A DNA stretch of 64,000 nt from an uncultured Pelagibacteraceae bacterium (GCA_902574035.1 CACGMC010000002.1:1-64000); one strand, 5' to 3'. Positions 27,279 to 40,058 are shown, counted from the stretch's first letter. The notes: generated by a model from the letters alone, not told the origin. Program-made: numbers and translations.

Positions 27279-28010
27279 ATGAGTAAAATTATTGAATTAA
27301 AAAATGTAAATAAATGGTTTGATAAATTTCAAGCTCTTAAAGATATTAATCTTGAAGTAAATCAACAAGAAAGAATAGTGATATGTGGACCATCAGGATC
27401 TGGAAAATCTACTTTGATAAGATGCATCAATAGGCTAGAAGAACATCAAGATGGTCAAATTGTTGTAGATGGAAAAGAAATTTCAGAAAACACAAAAGAT
27501 CTTGAAAAAATTCGTGCTGAAGTTGGAATGGTTTTTCAACAATTCAATTTATTTCCTCACTTATCAATTCTTGATAATTGCACGTTAGCTCCTATCTGGG
27601 TAAAAAAAATGCCAAAAAAAGATGCAGAAGCTTTAGCAATGAAAAATCTTGAAAGAGTTCAAATTGCCGATCAAGCGAAAAAATTTCCTGGACAATTATC
27701 AGGTGGACAACAACAAAGATCCGCTCTTGCAAGAGCACTTTGTATGGAACCAAAAATCATGTTGTTCGATGAACCTACATCAGCTTTAGATCCAGAAATG
27801 ATCAAAGAAGTTTTAGATGCTATGGTAGATCTAGCTAAAGCAGGGATGACGATGATAGTTGTAACACATGAAATGGGTTTTGCTAAAGAAGTAGCTGATA
27901 ACATGATTTTTATGGATCAAGGTCAAATTGTAGAAAAAGCAAAAACAAAAGATTTTTTTGAAAATCCTAAATCTGACAGAACAAAATTATTTTTGAGTCA
28001 AATTCTATAA
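27279..28010 (+). CDS. aapP: General L-amino acid ABC transporter ATP-binding protein
   Basis: Walker [39 protein letters not shown]. Confidence 0.96.
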   Translation: MSKIIELKNVNKWFDKFQALKDINLEVNQQERIVICGPSGSGKSTLIRCINRLEEHQDGQIVVDGKEISENTKDLEKIRAEVGMVFQQFNLFPHLSILDNCTLAPIWVKKMPKKDAEALAMKNLERVQIADQAKKFPGQLSGGQQQRSALARALCMEPKIMLFDEPTSALDPEMIKEVLDAMVDLAKAGMTMIVVTHEMGFAKEVADNMIFMDQGQIVEKAKTKDFFENPKSDRTKLFLSQIL

Positions 28011-29000
28011 CCAGTTCGGTACTGGTAAATTATTACTTTTTAAAAAATCTTTATTAAAAATTTTACTGGCGTAGCGCCTACCATCATCACATAAAATGGT
28101 TACTATTGTTTTACCTTTACCAAGTTTTTTAGCCAATTTAATGGCTCCAGCTATATTTATTCCAGATGAGCCCCCAAGAACGATATTTTGTTTTTCAATT
28201 AAATTATAAACTATATTTAATGCCTCGGTGTCATTAGTTTGAAATGCATCATCGATAATAGCCTTTTCAAAATTTTTAGTTATTCTACCGGTACCTATTC
28301 CTTCAGTAATGGAACTTCCTACGCTTTCTAATTTTTTATTTTTAACATATGAGTATAGAGAGGATCCCATTGGATCTGATAAAGCAATTTGAATATCTTT
28401 GTTTTTGTTTTTTAAACCTATAGAGACTCCTGCAAGAGTACCGCCAGTTCCAACAGCACATGTAAAACCATCTATCTTACCCGAAGTTTGAGACCATATT
28501 TCATTAGCGGTTGTTTCAATATGTGCATCAGTATTTACTGTATTGTCAAATTGATTACCCCATACCACACCAAAATTATGTGATTTAGATAATTCTTCAG
28601 CAATTTTTTTTGATTGCTTTATATAATTATTTGGATTTGAGTAGGGAACTGCATCAACTTCTATTAATTCAGCACCTAATTTTTTTAATGTTTCTTTTTT
28701 CTCAATTGATTGAGTTTTTGGTATAACAATTTTTAAGCTCAATCCAAACTCTTTACAAACTACTGCCAAACCTATCCCGGTATTTCCTGCAGTTCCTTCG
28801 ACTACAATACCTCCTTTTTCAATCATTTTATTTTTAATCGCATTTTTTACTATATAAAGTGCGGCGCGATCTTTTACTGACTCTCCAGGATTGAAATATT
28901 CAGCCTTTCCATAAATATTACATTCTGTTAATTCTGAAACTTGTTTTAGTTTAATTAATGGTGTATTACCGATTAGATTAATTATATTTGATGTTTCCAT
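28005..29000 (-). CDS. Cysteine synthase family PLP enzyme
   Basis: [27 protein letters not shown] Lys, [12 protein letters not shown]. Confidence 0.93.
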   Translation of the reverse strand: METSNIINLIGNTPLIKLKQVSELTECNIYGKAEYFNPGESVKDRAALYIVKNAIKNKMIEKGGIVVEGTAGNTGIGLAVVCKEFGLSLKIVIPKTQSIEKKETLKKLGAELIEVDAVPYSNPNNYIKQSKKIAEELSKSHNFGVVWGNQFDNTVNTDAHIETTANEIWSQTSGKIDGFTCAVGTGGTLAGVSIGLKNKNKDIQIALSDPMGSSLYSYVKNKKLESVGSSITEGIGTGRITKNFEKAIIDDAFQTNDTEALNIVYNLIEKQNIVLGGSSGINIAGAIKLAKKLGKGKTIVTILCDDGRRYASKIFNKDFLKSNNLPVPNWL

Positions 29001-29012
29001 GACAAAAATTAT

Positions 29013-29696
29013 ATGAAAAAAATTTTAGTTGCAATTATTTTATACTTTTTTTTTAATGTTAATTCATTTAGTCATTTACAACATTATTCTGATTTAAAGT
29101 ATTTAGAGTATGATCTTTATAGAAATAATAGCCTAATAGGGTCACACAAATATCAATTCATTAGAAAAGGCGACAATTTATCCGTCAAAAGTGTAGTTAA
29201 TTTTAAAATTACTAAACTAGGAGTAGATTTGTATAAGTATTTTGCAGAAAGCACAGAAAATTATCATAAAAACGTGTTTGAATCGTTTAATTCAACCACA
29301 GTTCAAAATAAAAAAAATAAATACGTTAAAATAAAATCAAATGCTACAGAAAAAAAATTAATTATAGACGGATCATCATATAAAGGTGATGCAGATATTA
29401 ATTTTATGGTTGGTACTTGGTGGAATCATGAAATAGTGAAAGCTAAAGCACAAATAAGCGCTATATCAGGTAGAATTATAGAACAGAAAGTTATTTTTTT
29501 AGGAAAAAAACAAATTGTAATTAATGATAAAACTTACGAAGCTTTACATTTTAAATTTTTATCATCTGACGAAACTCTTCCAGACAATAAAAAGCTAAAT
29601 ACAGATATTTGGTATGATGCAGAAACTTTAATTTGGTTAAAAGCTCAATTTATAAAACAAGGAAATTGGGAGTATAGATTAAAAAAACTTAATTAA
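29013..29696 (+). CDS. Secreted protein, DUF6134-like
   Basis: Signal peptide; YLEYDLYRNNSLIGSHKYQF, TWWNHEIV, DIWYDAETLIWLKAQF. Confidence 0.65.
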   Translation: MKKILVAIILYFFFNVNSFSHLQHYSDLKYLEYDLYRNNSLIGSHKYQFIRKGDNLSVKSVVNFKITKLGVDLYKYFAESTENYHKNVFESFNSTTVQNKKNKYVKIKSNATEKKLIIDGSSYKGDADINFMVGTWWNHEIVKAKAQISAISGRIIEQKVIFLGKKQIVINDKTYEALHFKFLSSDETLPDNKKLNTDIWYDAETLIWLKAQFIKQGNWEYRLKKLN

Positions 29697-29859
29697 TTTG
29701 TATTTTTAGCTGTCTTTTTTAAGGATATGTCAATAGTGTTTTTATGTTTTTTTTGCATTTTAGACCCTTAAAAACCTCAAAAAAAAATGAACCCAAGTTG
29801 ATCTTTGCTGTTGCATAAATACATAAATTAATGTTGAATATTTGAAATTGGGAGATGGG

Positions 29860-30225
29860 ATGGAAGAGAATTTTAACTTACATTTAGGTAAAAAACTTAG
29901 AATGAGACGCCTATCTTTAGGTTTAACTCAAACAAAAGTAGCAGAGGCAATTAACGTAACTTTCCAACAAATACAAAAATACGAAAAAGGCACTAATGGA
30001 GTAAGCTCAAATAGATTAATGCAACTTTCAAATTATTTAAAAGTGCCAATAACTTATTTTTTTGAAGATTTTAGAAACTTTAACGATATTAAGAATACTC
30101 AAGATGAGAGTGACGATCTAAATTATTCTTTTTTAAGCAAAACTTTTTCATCACTATCTAAAACACAAAAAGAAAAAATACTTCAAATATTGAAAAATAC
30201 TGTTTCTTTGGAAAAAACCGGTTAA
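29860..30225 (+). CDS. XRE/Cro-type HTH transcriptional regulator
   Basis: LRMRRLSLGLTQTKVAEAINVTFQQIQKYEKGTNGVSSNRL; SD GGGAGA before ATG 29860 (listed start 29842 is TTG). Confidence 0.93.
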   Translation: MEENFNLHLGKKLRMRRLSLGLTQTKVAEAINVTFQQIQKYEKGTNGVSSNRLMQLSNYLKVPITYFFEDFRNFNDIKNTQDESDDLNYSFLSKTFSSLSKTQKEKILQILKNTVSLEKTG

Positions 30226-30301
30226 TGGCTCCTCGGGCAGGACTCGAACCTGCGACCAATTGATTAACAGTCAACTGCTCTACCAACTGAGCTACCGAGG
30301 A
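30226..30301 (-). tRNA. tRNA-Asn (GTT)
   Basis: Reverse complement TCCTCGGTAGCTCAG...GTTGA CTGTTAA TCAAT...CCGAGGAGCCA; encoded CCA. Confidence 0.97.
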
Positions 30302-30348
30302 ATGAAAAATACCATACTTTTTTTAAAATAATAAAACAACCAATTTAT

Positions 30349-30422
30349 TGGAGGCCACGCCCAGAATCGAACTGGGATAAAAGGATTTGCAATCCTCTGC
30401 GTAACCATTCCGCCACGTGGCC
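30349..30422 (-). tRNA. tRNA-Cys (GCA)
   Basis: Reverse complement GGCCACGTGGCGGAATGG...AGGATTGCAAATCCT...CGTGGCCTCCA; encoded CCA. Confidence 0.96.
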
Positions 30423-30520
30423 AATAATGCTTCTTTTAAATCATTTAATAGCTTCAATAAAGCAAAATCTAACTCTTTTAGGTTTTTGTTCATTTGATAT
30501 AAACTATATAAATCATAATA

Positions 30521-33169
30521 ATGGAATTTAAAAAATATAATCATTTAGAAGAGGAAAAAAAAATCTCAGATTTTTGGATAAAAAAAGGTTTATTTAAACC
30601 AAAGAAATCTAAGTTTAAAAAATCTTTTTCAGTAGTTATCCCTCCCCCTAATATAACTGGAAGATTACATATGGGACATGCATTAAATAATAGTTTGCAA
30701 GATGTTCTTGTTAGATATTACAGAATGAAAGGTTTTGAAACTTTGTGGCAACCAGGAACTGATCACGCGGGTATAGCTACCCAAGCTGTTGTAGAAAAAA
30801 ATCTTCAAAAAAACGGAATTAATAAAGTAAATTTAGGAAGAGAAAAGTTTATTGAAAAAGTTTGGGAATGGAAAGAGGAGTCTGGCGGTATCATTTTAGA
30901 ACAACTTAAAAAATTGGGTTGTTCTTGTGATTGGTCTAGAACAAGATTTACAATGGATAAAGATCTATCTAAAGCCGTTATAAAAGTATTTGTTAATTTA
31001 TATAATGATAAATTTATTTATAAGGATAAAAAATTAGTAAACTGGGACACTAATCTTCAAACTGCTATTTCTGATTTAGAGGTAATTCAAAAAGAAGTTC
31101 AGTCCCAACTGTATTATATTGACTATAATATAGAAGACTCCGAAGCAAAAATTACAATAGCAACCACTAGACCTGAAACCATGATGGGTGATACAGCAAT
31201 AGCTGTTAATCCAAAAGACCCAAGATACAAACATTTAATAGGTAAAAATGTTAAAATTCCAATAGTTAACAGAATAATTAAAATAATTTCAGACCATTAT
31301 GCAGATCCTGAGCAAGGATCTGGCGCTGTCAAAATAACTCCTGCACACGATTTTAACGATTACGAAGTAGGAAAAAGAAATAAATTAGAAATAATTAATA
31401 TTTTTGAGAAAAATGGAAAAATTAATAAAAACGGTATTCAAGAATTAATTGGTTTAGATAGATTTGAAGCTAGAAAACTTTTACTAAAAAAATTGAAAGA
31501 AAATGGAAATCTTGTAAAAATTGAGTCTATTAAAAATAAAGTTCCTTTCGGTGATAGATCAAATTCCATCATCGAACCACTTTTGACAGAGCAATGGTTT
31601 GTCAACGCTAAGAAATTGTCAAAAAAACCTATCCAAATAGTAAGTGATGGAAAGACATCTTTTTTTCCTAAAAATTGGACCAAGATATTTTTCCAATGGA
31701 TGAAAAATATTGAACCATGGTGTATTTCTCGTCAAATTTGGTGGGGGCACAGAATCCCAGCTTGGTATGACCAAAATAAAAACTTGTATGTTGCTGAAAA
31801 TGAAAAAGCAGCATTAGTTTTAGCTAGGAAGAAAAATAAAAAAAATGAACTTAAATTAATACAGGAAACAGATGTATTGGATACTTGGTTTTCATCTGCA
31901 CTATGGCCTTTTGCAACATTAGGATGGCCATCTCGAACAAAAGAACTTTCTAAATTTTATCCCACATCTGTTTTAGTGACAGGATTTGATATAATTTTCT
32001 TTTGGGTAGCTAGAATGTTAATGATGGGTAATCATTTTAATAAGCTTACACCTTTTAAAAAAGTCTATGTTCATGCCTTAGTCAGAGATGAAAAAGGTCA
32101 GAAAATGTCAAAATCAAAAGGGAATGTAATTGATCCTCTCGATTTAATTAAAGAATACGGAGCTGATAGTTTAAGATTTACTTTAATTTCTATGGCCTCA
32201 CCAGGAAGAGATGTAAAGTTAGCCAAAGAAAGAGTTGTAGGCAATAGAAACTTTATAACAAAAATTTGGAGTGCTAATAACTTCTTAAAAATAAATAATT
32301 GTAAATTGAATAAAAAGACAAATTTAAATTCAATTAAACTACCAATAAATCAATGGATATATAAAGAGTTTATGTATACACAGAGTATTGTTTCAGAAAA
32401 TATTGAAAATTTCAGGTTTGATGAAGCGGCAAAAAAAGCTTATCAATTTGTTTGGCATTTATATTGCGATTGGTATTTAGAGTTTTTAAAGCCAATTTTT
32501 AATTCTAAAAATAAGCCAATGATACAAGAAGCAAGATTTTTCTCATCATTTATGATGGCTAACATTCTCAAAATACTTCATCCTTTTATACCTTTTTTTA
32601 CAGAAGCTGTATGGTCAAAAAATAAATACAAGTCATATTTTAAAAATAATCTTGTATTATCTTCTTGGCCGAATTTGAAAAACATTAAAAGATTTAATAA
32701 AAATCAAACTGACGTAAATAATATTATTGAATTAATCTCTAATATTAGATCCACCAAAGCTGAACTGAAAATTGCACCTAAATTGTTTTGTGATTTATCT
32801 ATTCCCGAGAAGTCAGACAAATTAAACAAACTAATTTATAATAATTTAGATCTGATTAAACAAGGAGGAAGAGTTAATAGTATTGTTAAATCAAAAGTAA
32901 ATAAGAAAAATTCCATTGATATTTTGGTATTAAAAGAAAGGTTTACACTTAAATTTCATGAAGATGTTGATTTAGCCTCACAAAAAGGAAGACTTTCTCA
33001 AAAAATAGAAAATATAAAAAAAGAACTTAATGTTCTCAATAATAAGCTTAAAAATAAGGCTTATTTAAAGAATGCACCAAAAGAAATAGTTCAAAATGAT
33101 AAAAATTTGGTTAAAGAATTAACTATTGAAGATGAAAAATTAAGAAGTATTGTATCAAGTATTAATTAA
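30521..33169 (+). CDS. valS: Valyl-tRNA synthetase
   Basis: [23 protein letters not shown] motifs. Confidence 0.98.
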   Translation: MEFKKYNHLEEEKKISDFWIKKGLFKPKKSKFKKSFSVVIPPPNITGRLHMGHALNNSLQDVLVRYYRMKGFETLWQPGTDHAGIATQAVVEKNLQKNGINKVNLGREKFIEKVWEWKEESGGIILEQLKKLGCSCDWSRTRFTMDKDLSKAVIKVFVNLYNDKFIYKDKKLVNWDTNLQTAISDLEVIQKEVQSQLYYIDYNIEDSEAKITIATTRPETMMGDTAIAVNPKDPRYKHLIGKNVKIPIVNRIIKIISDHYADPEQGSGAVKITPAHDFNDYEVGKRNKLEIINIFEKNGKINKNGIQELIGLDRFEARKLLLKKLKENGNLVKIESIKNKVPFGDRSNSIIEPLLTEQWFVNAKKLSKKPIQIVSDGKTSFFPKNWTKIFFQWMKNIEPWCISRQIWWGHRIPAWYDQNKNLYVAENEKAALVLARKKNKKNELKLIQETDVLDTWFSSALWPFATLGWPSRTKELSKFYPTSVLVTGFDIIFFWVARMLMMGNHFNKLTPFKKVYVHALVRDEKGQKMSKSKGNVIDPLDLIKEYGADSLRFTLISMASPGRDVKLAKERVVGNRNFITKIWSANNFLKINNCKLNKKTNLNSIKLPINQWIYKEFMYTQSIVSENIENFRFDEAAKKAYQFVWHLYCDWYLEFLKPIFNSKNKPMIQEARFFSSFMMANILKILHPFIPFFTEAVWSKNKYKSYFKNNLVLSSWPNLKNIKRFNKNQTDVNNIIELISNIRSTKAELKIAPKLFCDLSIPEKSDKLNKLIYNNLDLIKQGGRVNSIVKSKVNKKNSIDILVLKERFTLKFHEDVDLASQKGRLSQKIENIKKELNVLNNKLKNKAYLKNAPKEIVQNDKNLVKELTIEDEKLRSIVSSIN

Positions 33170-33170
33170 A

Positions 33171-34889
33171 ATGCCTAAAATAAATAAAAATAAATTACCA
33201 AGTCGACATACATCTTTAGGGGCTGATAGAGCTCCTCATCGTTCTTTTTACTACGCTATGGGTGAGACAGAGCAAGATGTGGCAAAACCCTTTGTTGGAG
33301 TTGTTTCTACTTGGAATGAGGCAGCCCCTTGTAATACTGCCTTAATGAGACAGGCTCAATCTGTTAAAAAAGGAGTAAAGCAATATGGTGGAACGCCTAG
33401 AGAATTCTGTACAATTACAGTAACTGACGGTATAGCCATGGGACATGAGGGGATGAAATCATCTTTGATTTCTAGAGAAATTATAGCTGACTCAGCTGAA
33501 TTGACCGTTAGAGGACATTGCTATGATGCTTTAGTTGGAATTGCAGGATGCGATAAATCTTTACCTGGCCTAATGATGTCCATGTTAAGATTGAATGTAC
33601 CAAGTGTTTTTATTTACGGTGGTTCAATTTTGCCAGGAAAATATAAAGGTAAAGATGTAACAGTAGTTGATGTATTCGAAGCAGTTGGAAAACATTCATC
33701 CGGCTCAATGTCATCAGAAGAACTAAGAGAATTAGAATTGGTTGCATGCCCAAGCGCTGGAGCGTGTGGAGGTCAATTTACAGCAAATACTATGGCATGC
33801 GTATCTGAAGCAATTGGACTAGCGCTCCCTTATTCGGCTGGAACTCCTGCTCCTTATGAAGAGAGAGATAAATATGCCTTTGAAAGTGGGCAAGCAGTAA
33901 TGAATTTATTAGAGAGAAATTTAAAGCCTAGAGATATAGTAACTAAAAAATCTTTAGAGAACGCTGCTACAATAGTTGCAGCCACTGGAGGCTCAACTAA
34001 CGCTGCTCTTCATTTACCAGCATTAGCAAATGAAATTGGAGTAAAATTTGATTTAATGGATGTGGCAAAAATATTTAAAAAAACTCCATATTTAGCAGAT
34101 CTAAAACCTGGAGGAAAATTTGTAGCTAAAGATATGTGGGAAGCTGGAGGAGTTCCTATGTTATTAAAGACACTTTATGATGGGGGTTTTATACACGGTG
34201 AATGTTTAACTGTTACTGGAAAAACCATGAGAGAAAACTTAAAAGACGTAAATTTTAATCCTAATCAGAAAGTTTTAAGAGAATATAACAATCCACTATC
34301 TCCAGATGGTGGAGTCGTTGGTTTAAAAGGAAATCTAGCCCCGGATGGTGCAATAGTTAAAATTGCAGGATTAAAAAAATTACAATTTACAGGTAAGGCC
34401 AGATGTTTTGATAACGAAGAAGATGCAATGAAAGCTGTACAGACAAAAAAGTATAAAGATGGAGATATAATAATCATTAGGTACGAAGGTCCTAGAGGTG
34501 GTCCAGGAATGAGAGAAATGTTATCAACAACTGGAGCAATTTATGGACAAGGAAAAGGTGAGAAAGTTGCTTTGATTACTGATGGTAGATTTTCGGGAGC
34601 CACTAGAGGATTCTGTGTTGGACATGTTGGACCAGAGGCAGCTTTAGGAGGGCCAATAGCTCTAATAAAAAATGGGGATGTAATTGATATAGATGCTAAA
34701 AAGGGAACAATTAATGTTAGACTGACAAAATCTCAATTAGCATCAAGAAAAAAGAAATGGAAAGCTAAAAAATCAGCTTTTGGTTCGGGCACATTGTGGA
34801 AATATGCTCAAACAGTTGGTCCAGCTTATCTTGGCGCACCAACTCATCCAGGTAAAAAAAAAGAAGTAAAAGAATATTCTAAGATTTAA
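33171..34889 (+). CDS. ilvD: Dihydroxy-acid dehydratase
   Basis: [37 protein letters not shown] 33171 follows the valS stop. Confidence 0.97.
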   Translation: MPKINKNKLPSRHTSLGADRAPHRSFYYAMGETEQDVAKPFVGVVSTWNEAAPCNTALMRQAQSVKKGVKQYGGTPREFCTITVTDGIAMGHEGMKSSLISREIIADSAELTVRGHCYDALVGIAGCDKSLPGLMMSMLRLNVPSVFIYGGSILPGKYKGKDVTVVDVFEAVGKHSSGSMSSEELRELELVACPSAGACGGQFTANTMACVSEAIGLALPYSAGTPAPYEERDKYAFESGQAVMNLLERNLKPRDIVTKKSLENAATIVAATGGSTNAALHLPALANEIGVKFDLMDVAKIFKKTPYLADLKPGGKFVAKDMWEAGGVPMLLKTLYDGGFIHGECLTVTGKTMRENLKDVNFNPNQKVLREYNNPLSPDGGVVGLKGNLAPDGAIVKIAGLKKLQFTGKARCFDNEEDAMKAVQTKKYKDGDIIIIRYEGPRGGPGMREMLSTTGAIYGQGKGEKVALITDGRFSGATRGFCVGHVGPEAALGGPIALIKNGDVIDIDAKKGTINVRLTKSQLASRKKKWKAKKSAFGSGTLWKYAQTVGPAYLGAPTHPGKKKEVKEYSKI

Positions 34890-36091
34890 TGAAAATTAGG
34901 CCTGTAATTTTATGTGGAGGCGCAGGTACAAGGTTGTGGCCTAATTCCAAAAATCATCAAGCCAAGCAATTTATAGATTTTGGGGGGTGGACACTAGCCG
35001 ATAAAACTTTAAAGAGATTAAAAAATCCAATATTTGATTACCCTATAATCAGCACTAATTTAAAATACCTTAAACATATAAGAAGGACTTTGAAAAAAAA
35101 CAAAATAAAAAGATATAAAATAGTGTTAGAGCCAATCAAAAAAAATACAGGCCCAGCTATACTTTCCTCAGCATTAATTGAAGATATACCAAATAAACAA
35201 GCATTAATTTTTTTCTCTGCTGATCATTTGATTGAAAAAGAACACAAATTTTATAAAGAAATTAAAAAAAATAAAAAATTTTTAACTAACAAAAATATTT
35301 TTATTTTTGGGATTAAACCAAATACACCCTCTGATCAATATGGATATTTTATTACAAAAAGGAAAAAAAACCTTAATTTTGTTTCTCGCTTCATTGAAAA
35401 ACCTAATACAATAAAGGCTAAAAGTATAATTAAAAAGGGTGGTTATTGGAACTCAGGAATATTTTTTTTAAAGAAAGAATCATTAATAAATAACTTTAAA
35501 GCTCATCAAAAAAATATTTATCTTAATTCATTAAAATCAGTTAAAAATAGCACGTACAAAAAAGACACCTATTATTTAAATAAAAAATCTTTTATGAAAA
35601 ATACTTCTAAGTCATTCGATTATGCCATTTTAGAAAAGACAAAATATATTAATGCCATTAAACTTAATATACCTTGGTCAGATCTTGGTAGTTGGAAAGA
35701 AATCCTTTTAATGTTCCATAAAAACAAGAAAAAGTATTTTAAGAAAAAAAATATTTTTTTTAGACCTTGGGGTAATTACGTAAATATATATAAAGGTAAA
35801 AATTTTTTAATTAAAGAACTTGTTGTAAAACCTAAAGGTAAACTAAGTTTACAAAAGCATTTTCATCGTGCTGAGCACTGGGTAGTAATACAAGGTAAGC
35901 CAAAAATCACATTAAATAATATTTCATTTTTTAGAAAAGTTAACGAAACTATTTTCATACCCAAAGGCTCAATACATAGGATCCAAAACCCTGGAAATAA
36001 AACTGTAAAAATTATGGAAGTTCAACTTGGCTCTATCTTAAGGGAAAGCGATATAGTTCGATATGAAGATATATACGGCCGTGTTAATTAA
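34889..36091 (+). CDS. manC: Mannose-1-phosphate guanylyltransferase / mannose-6-phosphate isomerase-type
   Basis: PVILCGGAGTRLWPNSK, FVEKP-like FIEKPN, C-terminal cupin WGNYVNIYKGKNFLIKELVVKPKGKLSLQKHFHRAEHW. Confidence 0.92.
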   Translation: MKIRPVILCGGAGTRLWPNSKNHQAKQFIDFGGWTLADKTLKRLKNPIFDYPIISTNLKYLKHIRRTLKKNKIKRYKIVLEPIKKNTGPAILSSALIEDIPNKQALIFFSADHLIEKEHKFYKEIKKNKKFLTNKNIFIFGIKPNTPSDQYGYFITKRKKNLNFVSRFIEKPNTIKAKSIIKKGGYWNSGIFFLKKESLINNFKAHQKNIYLNSLKSVKNSTYKKDTYYLNKKSFMKNTSKSFDYAILEKTKYINAIKLNIPWSDLGSWKEILLMFHKNKKKYFKKKNIFFRPWGNYVNIYKGKNFLIKELVVKPKGKLSLQKHFHRAEHWVVIQGKPKITLNNISFFRKVNETIFIPKGSIHRIQNPGNKTVKIMEVQLGSILRESDIVRYEDIYGRVN

Positions 36092-36857
36092 TTTCTAATT
36101 CAATTGGAGTATGATCTGAAGGTTTAGTTTTAGACCTTGGTTTCTTGTTTATATTTATTGACTTAACTTGATCTATCAGACTATTAGACAAAAGAAAATG
36201 ATCAATTCTCATACCATAATTTTTCTGCCATGAACTAGAAAAGTAATCCCAAAAAGTAAATTCTTGTTTGTTTTTGTTTTTAAAACGATAAACATCGATA
36301 AAGCCTAAATTTAATAATTCGCGAAATTTCTTTCTAATTTCTAATTTTCCTAGTGCATCATTTTCATATCTTTTAAAATTATAAACATCGATTTCCTCAG
36401 GAATAATATTAAAATCACCCGCAATTAATAAATTTTTATTTTTTGATAATTTTTTTTTAACATTAGAAATGAACTTGTCTAACCAGCGTATTTTATAATT
36501 ATATTTTTCCGTTGCAATTGGATTTCCGTTAGGAACATATATATTAATTAATTCAATATCTTTTTTAATTTTAATTTCACCTGTAATAATTCTAGATTGT
36601 TTTAAATCATCCTCTATAAAACTCTTACTAATTTTTTTAATCTCTATTTTGGATATTATTGCTACACCATTATAGCTTTTTTGGCCAAACACGTATGAGT
36701 AATAACCTTTTTTTGTAAATTCTTCATATGGAAAATTTTCGTCTTGCGTTTTAATCTCTTGAAGCAAAATAATATCAGGATTGCTTTGTTTTATATATTC
36801 CAAAATATTTGTAATTCTCGCTCGTACAGAATTTACATTCCATGAAATAATTTTCAT
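36084..36857 (-). CDS. xthA: Exodeoxyribonuclease III
   Basis: MKIISWNVNSVRAR, LQEIKTQD, AGDFNI, SDHTPIE; start 36857 overlaps the upstream stop as TAATG. Confidence 0.95.
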   Translation of the reverse strand: MKIISWNVNSVRARITNILEYIKQSNPDIILLQEIKTQDENFPYEEFTKKGYYSYVFGQKSYNGVAIISKIEIKKISKSFIEDDLKQSRIITGEIKIKKDIELINIYVPNGNPIATEKYNYKIRWLDKFISNVKKKLSKNKNLLIAGDFNIIPEEIDVYNFKRYENDALGKLEIRKKFRELLNLGFIDVYRFKNKNKQEFTFWDYFSSSWQKNYGMRIDHFLLSNSLIDQVKSININKKPRSKTKPSDHTPIELEIN

Positions 36858-37174
36858 TAAACAGAAAAAGATAAACCACAACCACAAGAAGAAGATGCTT
36901 TTGGGTTGTTTATAACAAATGACTCACCAATCAATTCCACTTTAAAATCAATAGTAGATCCATTTATTATTTCCAATGACGATTTATCAATTACAGCATT
37001 ATTAAATAAAATATCTTCTTTAGAAATTGAGTTTTCAAAACTAAAATTATATTTAAAACCTGAGCATCCACCTCCTTTTACTGAAATTCTAAAATATTTT
37101 TTAGACTCCTTATTTGAGGTCATTTTTTCAATTTGTTTTTTTGCTCTTTCAGTGAACTCAATTTTTTTTGTCAT
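36857..37174 (-). CDS. erpA: HesB/IscA/ErpA-type iron-sulfur cluster insertion protein
   Basis: KGGGCSGFKYNFSFE and SSCGCGLSFSV Cys motifs. Confidence 0.9.
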   Translation of the reverse strand: MTKKIEFTERAKKQIEKMTSNKESKKYFRISVKGGGCSGFKYNFSFENSISKEDILFNNAVIDKSSLEIINGSTIDFKVELIGESFVINNPKASSSCGCGLSFSV

Positions 37175-37212
37175 AATAAGTTAATATGTAGTATATAAGT
37201 TATAACACATAT

Positions 37213-38343
37213 ATGCAAAGTAATACCTTTTCCAAGTTATCTGCTTCAATTTATTCTAAAGGTAGATTTTATAATGAAAAGAAAAGCAGTTTAAGATCTC
37301 CTTACCAAAGGGACAGGGATAGAATAATACATTCTACAGCTTTTAGGAGACTTAAACATAAAACACAAGTGTTTGTTAATACATCTAGCGATCATTATAG
37401 AACTCGAATTACTCACTCTCTCGAAGTTTCTCAGATTGCAAGAACACTAGCCAAAGTTTTTAAATTAAATGAAGACTTATCCGAAACACTAAGTTTGGCT
37501 CATGATTTAGGACATACACCATTTGGACATGCGGGTGAAGAGGCATTGAATGAGTGTATGATAAAAAGTGGTGGTTTCGATCATAATATACAAACATTAA
37601 GAATAGTTACATTATTAGAAAATAGATATTATGATTTTAAAGGTTTGAACCTATCGCTTGAAACCTTAGATGGTTTAATAAAACATAATGGACCTATTTT
37701 TAATAAATATAAAATTGATAAAATTTTAGGTAAGAATTTTTTTAAAAATAAAATAAATTTCAATGCAAGTCCCTCTTTAGAGGCTCAGATAGCATCAATT
37801 TCAGACGACATCGCTTATAATAGTCATGACCTTGAGGATGGACTAAATGCTAAGTTATTTACCATTAAAGATATTAACAACATACCAATACTAAAGAATA
37901 TAATTAAAAAACATAAAAATAAAATTAATAAATTCCCACAAGAATTAGTATTGAGACAAATAATAAGAGAAATAATTAACGAGATGGTTAATGATGTGAT
38001 TTTAAATACTAAAATTAATTTAAAGAAAAATAACGTTAAAAATATACATGATGTTTACAAATCTTCATATCCTTTAGTGTGTTTTTCAAACAAAATGAAT
38101 TTATTTGATAAAAGTATAAAAAAATTTTTAAAAATGAATATGTATTATCATAAAAATGTTATCCACAAAACTAGTCAAGGAAAAAAGATAATAAAAAAAC
38201 TATTTTATATGATCAAAAAAAAACCAAAAAAATTCATTAAAAATCATAATATAAAAACGATTTATAATGACAGATTGATCTGTGATTTTATAGCTGGAAT
38301 GACAGATAGATATGCAATAAATTTATATAATAAAATAATATGA
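37213..38343 (+). CDS. dgt: Deoxyguanosinetriphosphate triphosphohydrolase-like protein
   Basis: FRRLKHKTQVF, TRITHSLEVSQIAR, LAHDLGHTPFGHAGEEAL HD motifs. Confidence 0.95.
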   Translation: MQSNTFSKLSASIYSKGRFYNEKKSSLRSPYQRDRDRIIHSTAFRRLKHKTQVFVNTSSDHYRTRITHSLEVSQIARTLAKVFKLNEDLSETLSLAHDLGHTPFGHAGEEALNECMIKSGGFDHNIQTLRIVTLLENRYYDFKGLNLSLETLDGLIKHNGPIFNKYKIDKILGKNFFKNKINFNASPSLEAQIASISDDIAYNSHDLEDGLNAKLFTIKDINNIPILKNIIKKHKNKINKFPQELVLRQIIREIINEMVNDVILNTKINLKKNNVKNIHDVYKSSYPLVCFSNKMNLFDKSIKKFLKMNMYYHKNVIHKTSQGKKIIKKLFYMIKKKPKKFIKNHNIKTIYNDRLICDFIAGMTDRYAINLYNKII

Positions 38344-40058
38344 ATATTTTTGACAGTTATTTAGAAGAAATATTAAATTTAATTCAAGAAAATCAAAAAA
38401 AACTTAATATTAAAGAAATTAATAAATTTAAAGGGGTGAGTTTAGAGATACCTCCAGCAAACTTTGCGTCAGACTTGTCTAGTAATATTTGTATGATATT
38501 AGCTAAATTGAACAATGTGGACTCAAAAAAACTTGCTTTAAAAATAAAAGAGTTAATTACTGAAAATATTCGCGATTTTAAAAATGTTGAAGTTGCTGGT
38601 CCGGGTTTTATAAACTTAAGTCTAACAAACAAAGCTTTGATTTCTATAATTAATAAAATTATTATTGAAGGTAAATCCTTTGGTTCAACAACTTCAAATT
38701 TTTCCTATAATATTGAATTTGTCTCAGCAAATCCAACTGGGCCGATGCATATTGGCCATTGTAGAGGAGCAATATTTGGTGATGTTTTATCTAACCTTCT
38801 AAAGTTTAACGGTAATAAAGTGACAAAAGAATACTACATTAACGACTATGGTAATCAGATTAAAAACTTTGTTAAGTCAGTTTATTTAAGAATAAGAGAA
38901 ATTAAATTTAAGGAAAAATTTATAAACGAAAAAGATCTTTATCCTGGAGAATATATTAAAGATATAGCAAAGAAAATCTTAAACAAAAATAAATTCAAAT
39001 TTGATTCATTTGATGAAAGCTATGAATTTTTAGAAAAAGAGTCTCTTAAATATTCAATGGAAATGATAAAGAACGATCTCAAAAAACTTGGCATTATTCA
39101 TGATAGTTTTGTATCTGAAAAATCGTTAGTTGAAACAAGAACAGTTACAAATGCAATAACACAACTAAAAAAGACCAAATTTGTTGAGGAGGGATATTTA
39201 GAACCACCAAAGGGCGAGGAAAATAAAAATTGGAAAAAAACTAAAAGATTAATATTTAAATCTGTACTTTTTGGGGATGATACAAATAGAGCTTTACAAA
39301 AAAACGATGGGTCATGGACGTATTTTGCAAATGATCTAGCATATCATTTTGATAAAGTCTCAAGAAAATATGATAAACTCATAAATATCCTTGGCGCTGA
39401 TCATACAGGATATATAAAAAGAATAGAAGGCGCAGTTAAAGCGCTATCAGAAGAAAAAACAGTTTTAGAATGTAAAGTTTGCCAATTAGTAAAGTTATAT
39501 AAAAAAGGAACACCTTTTAAAATGTCCAAAAGATCTGGCGACTTCATTTCAGTAAACGATTTACTAAACGAAGTTAACAAAGACTCAATTAGATTTATGA
39601 TGCTGAACAGAAGCAATGATGTTGAGTTAGATTTTGACTTTGATAAAGTTCTTGAGAAAAGTAAGGAAAATCCTGTTTTTTATGTTCAATATTGCCATGC
39701 AAGAATACAATCAATTTATCGAACATTAAATATTAAGAACAAAAAAGAATTACAAATCAATAATATTGAAAAGGATTTCAATCAATATGAGAAAGAAATT
39801 ATTAAAAAAATATTAGAATGGCCAAAGATAGTAAAAATATCATCAAGAAAATATGAACCACATAGAATTCCTATTTACTTATATCAGCTTGCTACTTTAT
39901 TTCATTCATATTGGAGCAAAGGAAACGAAGATGAAAAATTTAAGTTTATTCAAAAAGGAACTATAAGTAAAAATACTATGATAATAACTCAACTTATTCT
40001 AATTGTTATACAAAACGGTATGAATATACTTAACGTATCTTTACCGAATAAAATGTGA
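38340..40058 (+). CDS. argS: Arginyl-tRNA synthetase
   Basis: FVSANPTGPMHIGHCRGA; KMSKRSGDF. Confidence 0.97.
   Translation: MNIFDSYLEEILNLIQENQKKLNIKEINKFKGVSLEIPPANFASDLSSNICMILAKLNNVDSKKLALKIKELITENIRDFKNVEVAGPGFINLSLTNKALISIINKIIIEGKSFGSTTSNFSYNIEFVSANPTGPMHIGHCRGAIFGDVLSNLLKFNGNKVTKEYYINDYGNQIKNFVKSVYLRIREIKFKEKFINEKDLYPGEYIKDIAKKILNKNKFKFDSFDESYEFLEKESLKYSMEMIKNDLKKLGIIHDSFVSEKSLVETRTVTNAITQLKKTKFVEEGYLEPPKGEENKNWKKTKRLIFKSVLFGDDTNRALQKNDGSWTYFANDLAYHFDKVSRKYDKLINILGADHTGYIKRIEGAVKALSEEKTVLECKVCQLVKLYKKGTPFKMSKRSGDFISVNDLLNEVNKDSIRFMMLNRSNDVELDFDFDKVLEKSKENPVFYVQYCHARIQSIYRTLNIKNKKELQINNIEKDFNQYEKEIIKKILEWPKIVKISSRKYEPHRIPIYLYQLATLFHSYWSKGNEDEKFKFIQKGTISKNTMIITQLILIVIQNGMNILNVSLPNKM

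Noticed and set aside
29697-29841. Leader of the XRE regulator as a structured RNA
   Set aside because: AT-rich with homopolymer runs but no clear inverted repeats; would need covariance analysis.
30323-30544. 73-aa minus ORF near valS
   Set aside because: Runs through the tRNA-Cys gene and the valS start; not coding.
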